DNA from: Cytophagales bacterium
Lineage (GTDB): Bacteria > Bacteroidota > Bacteroidia > Cytophagales > Cyclobacteriaceae
NCBI GenBank assembly: GCA_022360015.1
Contig: JAKSDQ010000062.1
Span: 1-64,000, forward strand
Reading direction: 5' to 3'
DNA: 64,000 nt
The notes below the pieces were generated by a model. That model searched no databases. It saw nothing but the letters and a program-made list of their open reading frames with translations, and was not told the DNA's origin. Both the position numbers and the translations under genes were made by a program. Positions 63,879 to 64,000 of this stretch are shown here, one piece after another. How positions within the stretch are numbered: position 1 is the first letter of the stretch; the number at the start of each line of letters is the position of its first letter.

Positions 63879-64000
63879 ATGAGGAGAAGTCTTGTAGTGT
63901 TTGGTGCTATTTTGGGAGCGGCATCAATATTTTATTTTTTGAATGAAGAAGAAGGCCAAATAAAATTCCAGGAAGCTGCTATTGAGCAAGTGGTTGATTC
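63879..64000 (+). CDS. 5' end of a membrane-anchored or exported protein (cut by the window edge)
   Basis: An ATG at 63879 opens a frame reading MRRSLVVFGAILGAASIFYF, then an acidic stretch EEEG, to the last base. The N-terminus looks like a signal anchor. Only 40 codons are visible and the family cannot be named. It follows dsbD by 157 bases on the same strand. Confidence 0.6.
   Translation, partial: MRRSLVVFGAILGAASIFYFLNEEEGQIKFQEAAIEQVVD

Overview
The window looks like a chromosomal segment of a Bacteroidota bacterium, most likely of the Cytophagales/Fulvivirga-like branch. This is an inference from gene content, not a database result. Supporting signs are a FG-GAP repeat protein ending in a type IX secretion sorting domain, SusC and DUF4397 remnants, DUF3822 next to coaD, a fused E1 alpha/beta 2-oxoacid dehydrogenase, a head-GIN-domain lipoprotein, a TlpA-type thioredoxin, and several promoters matching the Bacteroidota pattern TTTG-N19/20-TAnnTTTG. 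Few genes show a strong Shine-Dalgarno, and many apparent starts are TTG or GTG.

Layout. 1-2.3 kb is an accessory patch: the tail of an unidentified gene, an exported thioredoxin fused to a DUF3738-like domain, a small exported Cys-rich protein with a strong terminator, and a scar made of SusC and DUF4397 fragments. 2.5-4.8 kb holds two Tat-exported sugar enzymes (Hyi-like TIM barrel and Gfo/Idh/MocA). 5-8 kb is a GH3/serine-hydrolase fusion. 8-9.4 kb holds a TMEM220-like protein and an SDR. 9.4-9.9 kb is a cluster of intergenic repeats. 9.9-16.1 kb is a complete SUF Fe-S assembly operon on the minus strand (sufB-C-D-S-E, a DUF59/SufT-like gene, a bacilliredoxin). 16.3-17.1 kb holds an Lrp regulator and an odd class II tRNA-like gene. 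From 17 kb on the content is mainly housekeeping: fadD, kdsB, nfeD, a LysM/RlpA-like protein, pyrE, two NUDIX genes, coaD, comEC, recQ, a Na+/H+ antiporter, the fused E1, a LuxE-like protein, the T9SS cargo protein, pheA, a universal stress protein, glyA-tatC-rpiB, rbfA plus an ABC permease, an SNF2 helicase, a secreted amidase, plsY, an M20 dipeptidase, dsbD and a gene cut by the window edge.

Functional links. TatC is encoded here together with two twin-arginine substrates. DsbD and the TlpA-like protein both concern periplasmic thiol redox. The SUF operon carries a bacilliredoxin, which suggests thiol protection of Fe-S assembly. KdsB, PlsY, FadD and the GH3 fusion serve the envelope and lipids.

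I saw no CRISPR array, complete transposon, prophage or recognisable defence island. The least ordinary items are the tRNA-like gene at about 16.94-17.06 kb (Leu-like body, apparent GUC anticodon, roughly 50-nt variable region), a dispersed hairpin with a compensatory base-pair change between its two copies, a longer interspersed repeat in two copies, an SDR without the catalytic Tyr/Lys, and the chimeric SusC/DUF4397 scar.
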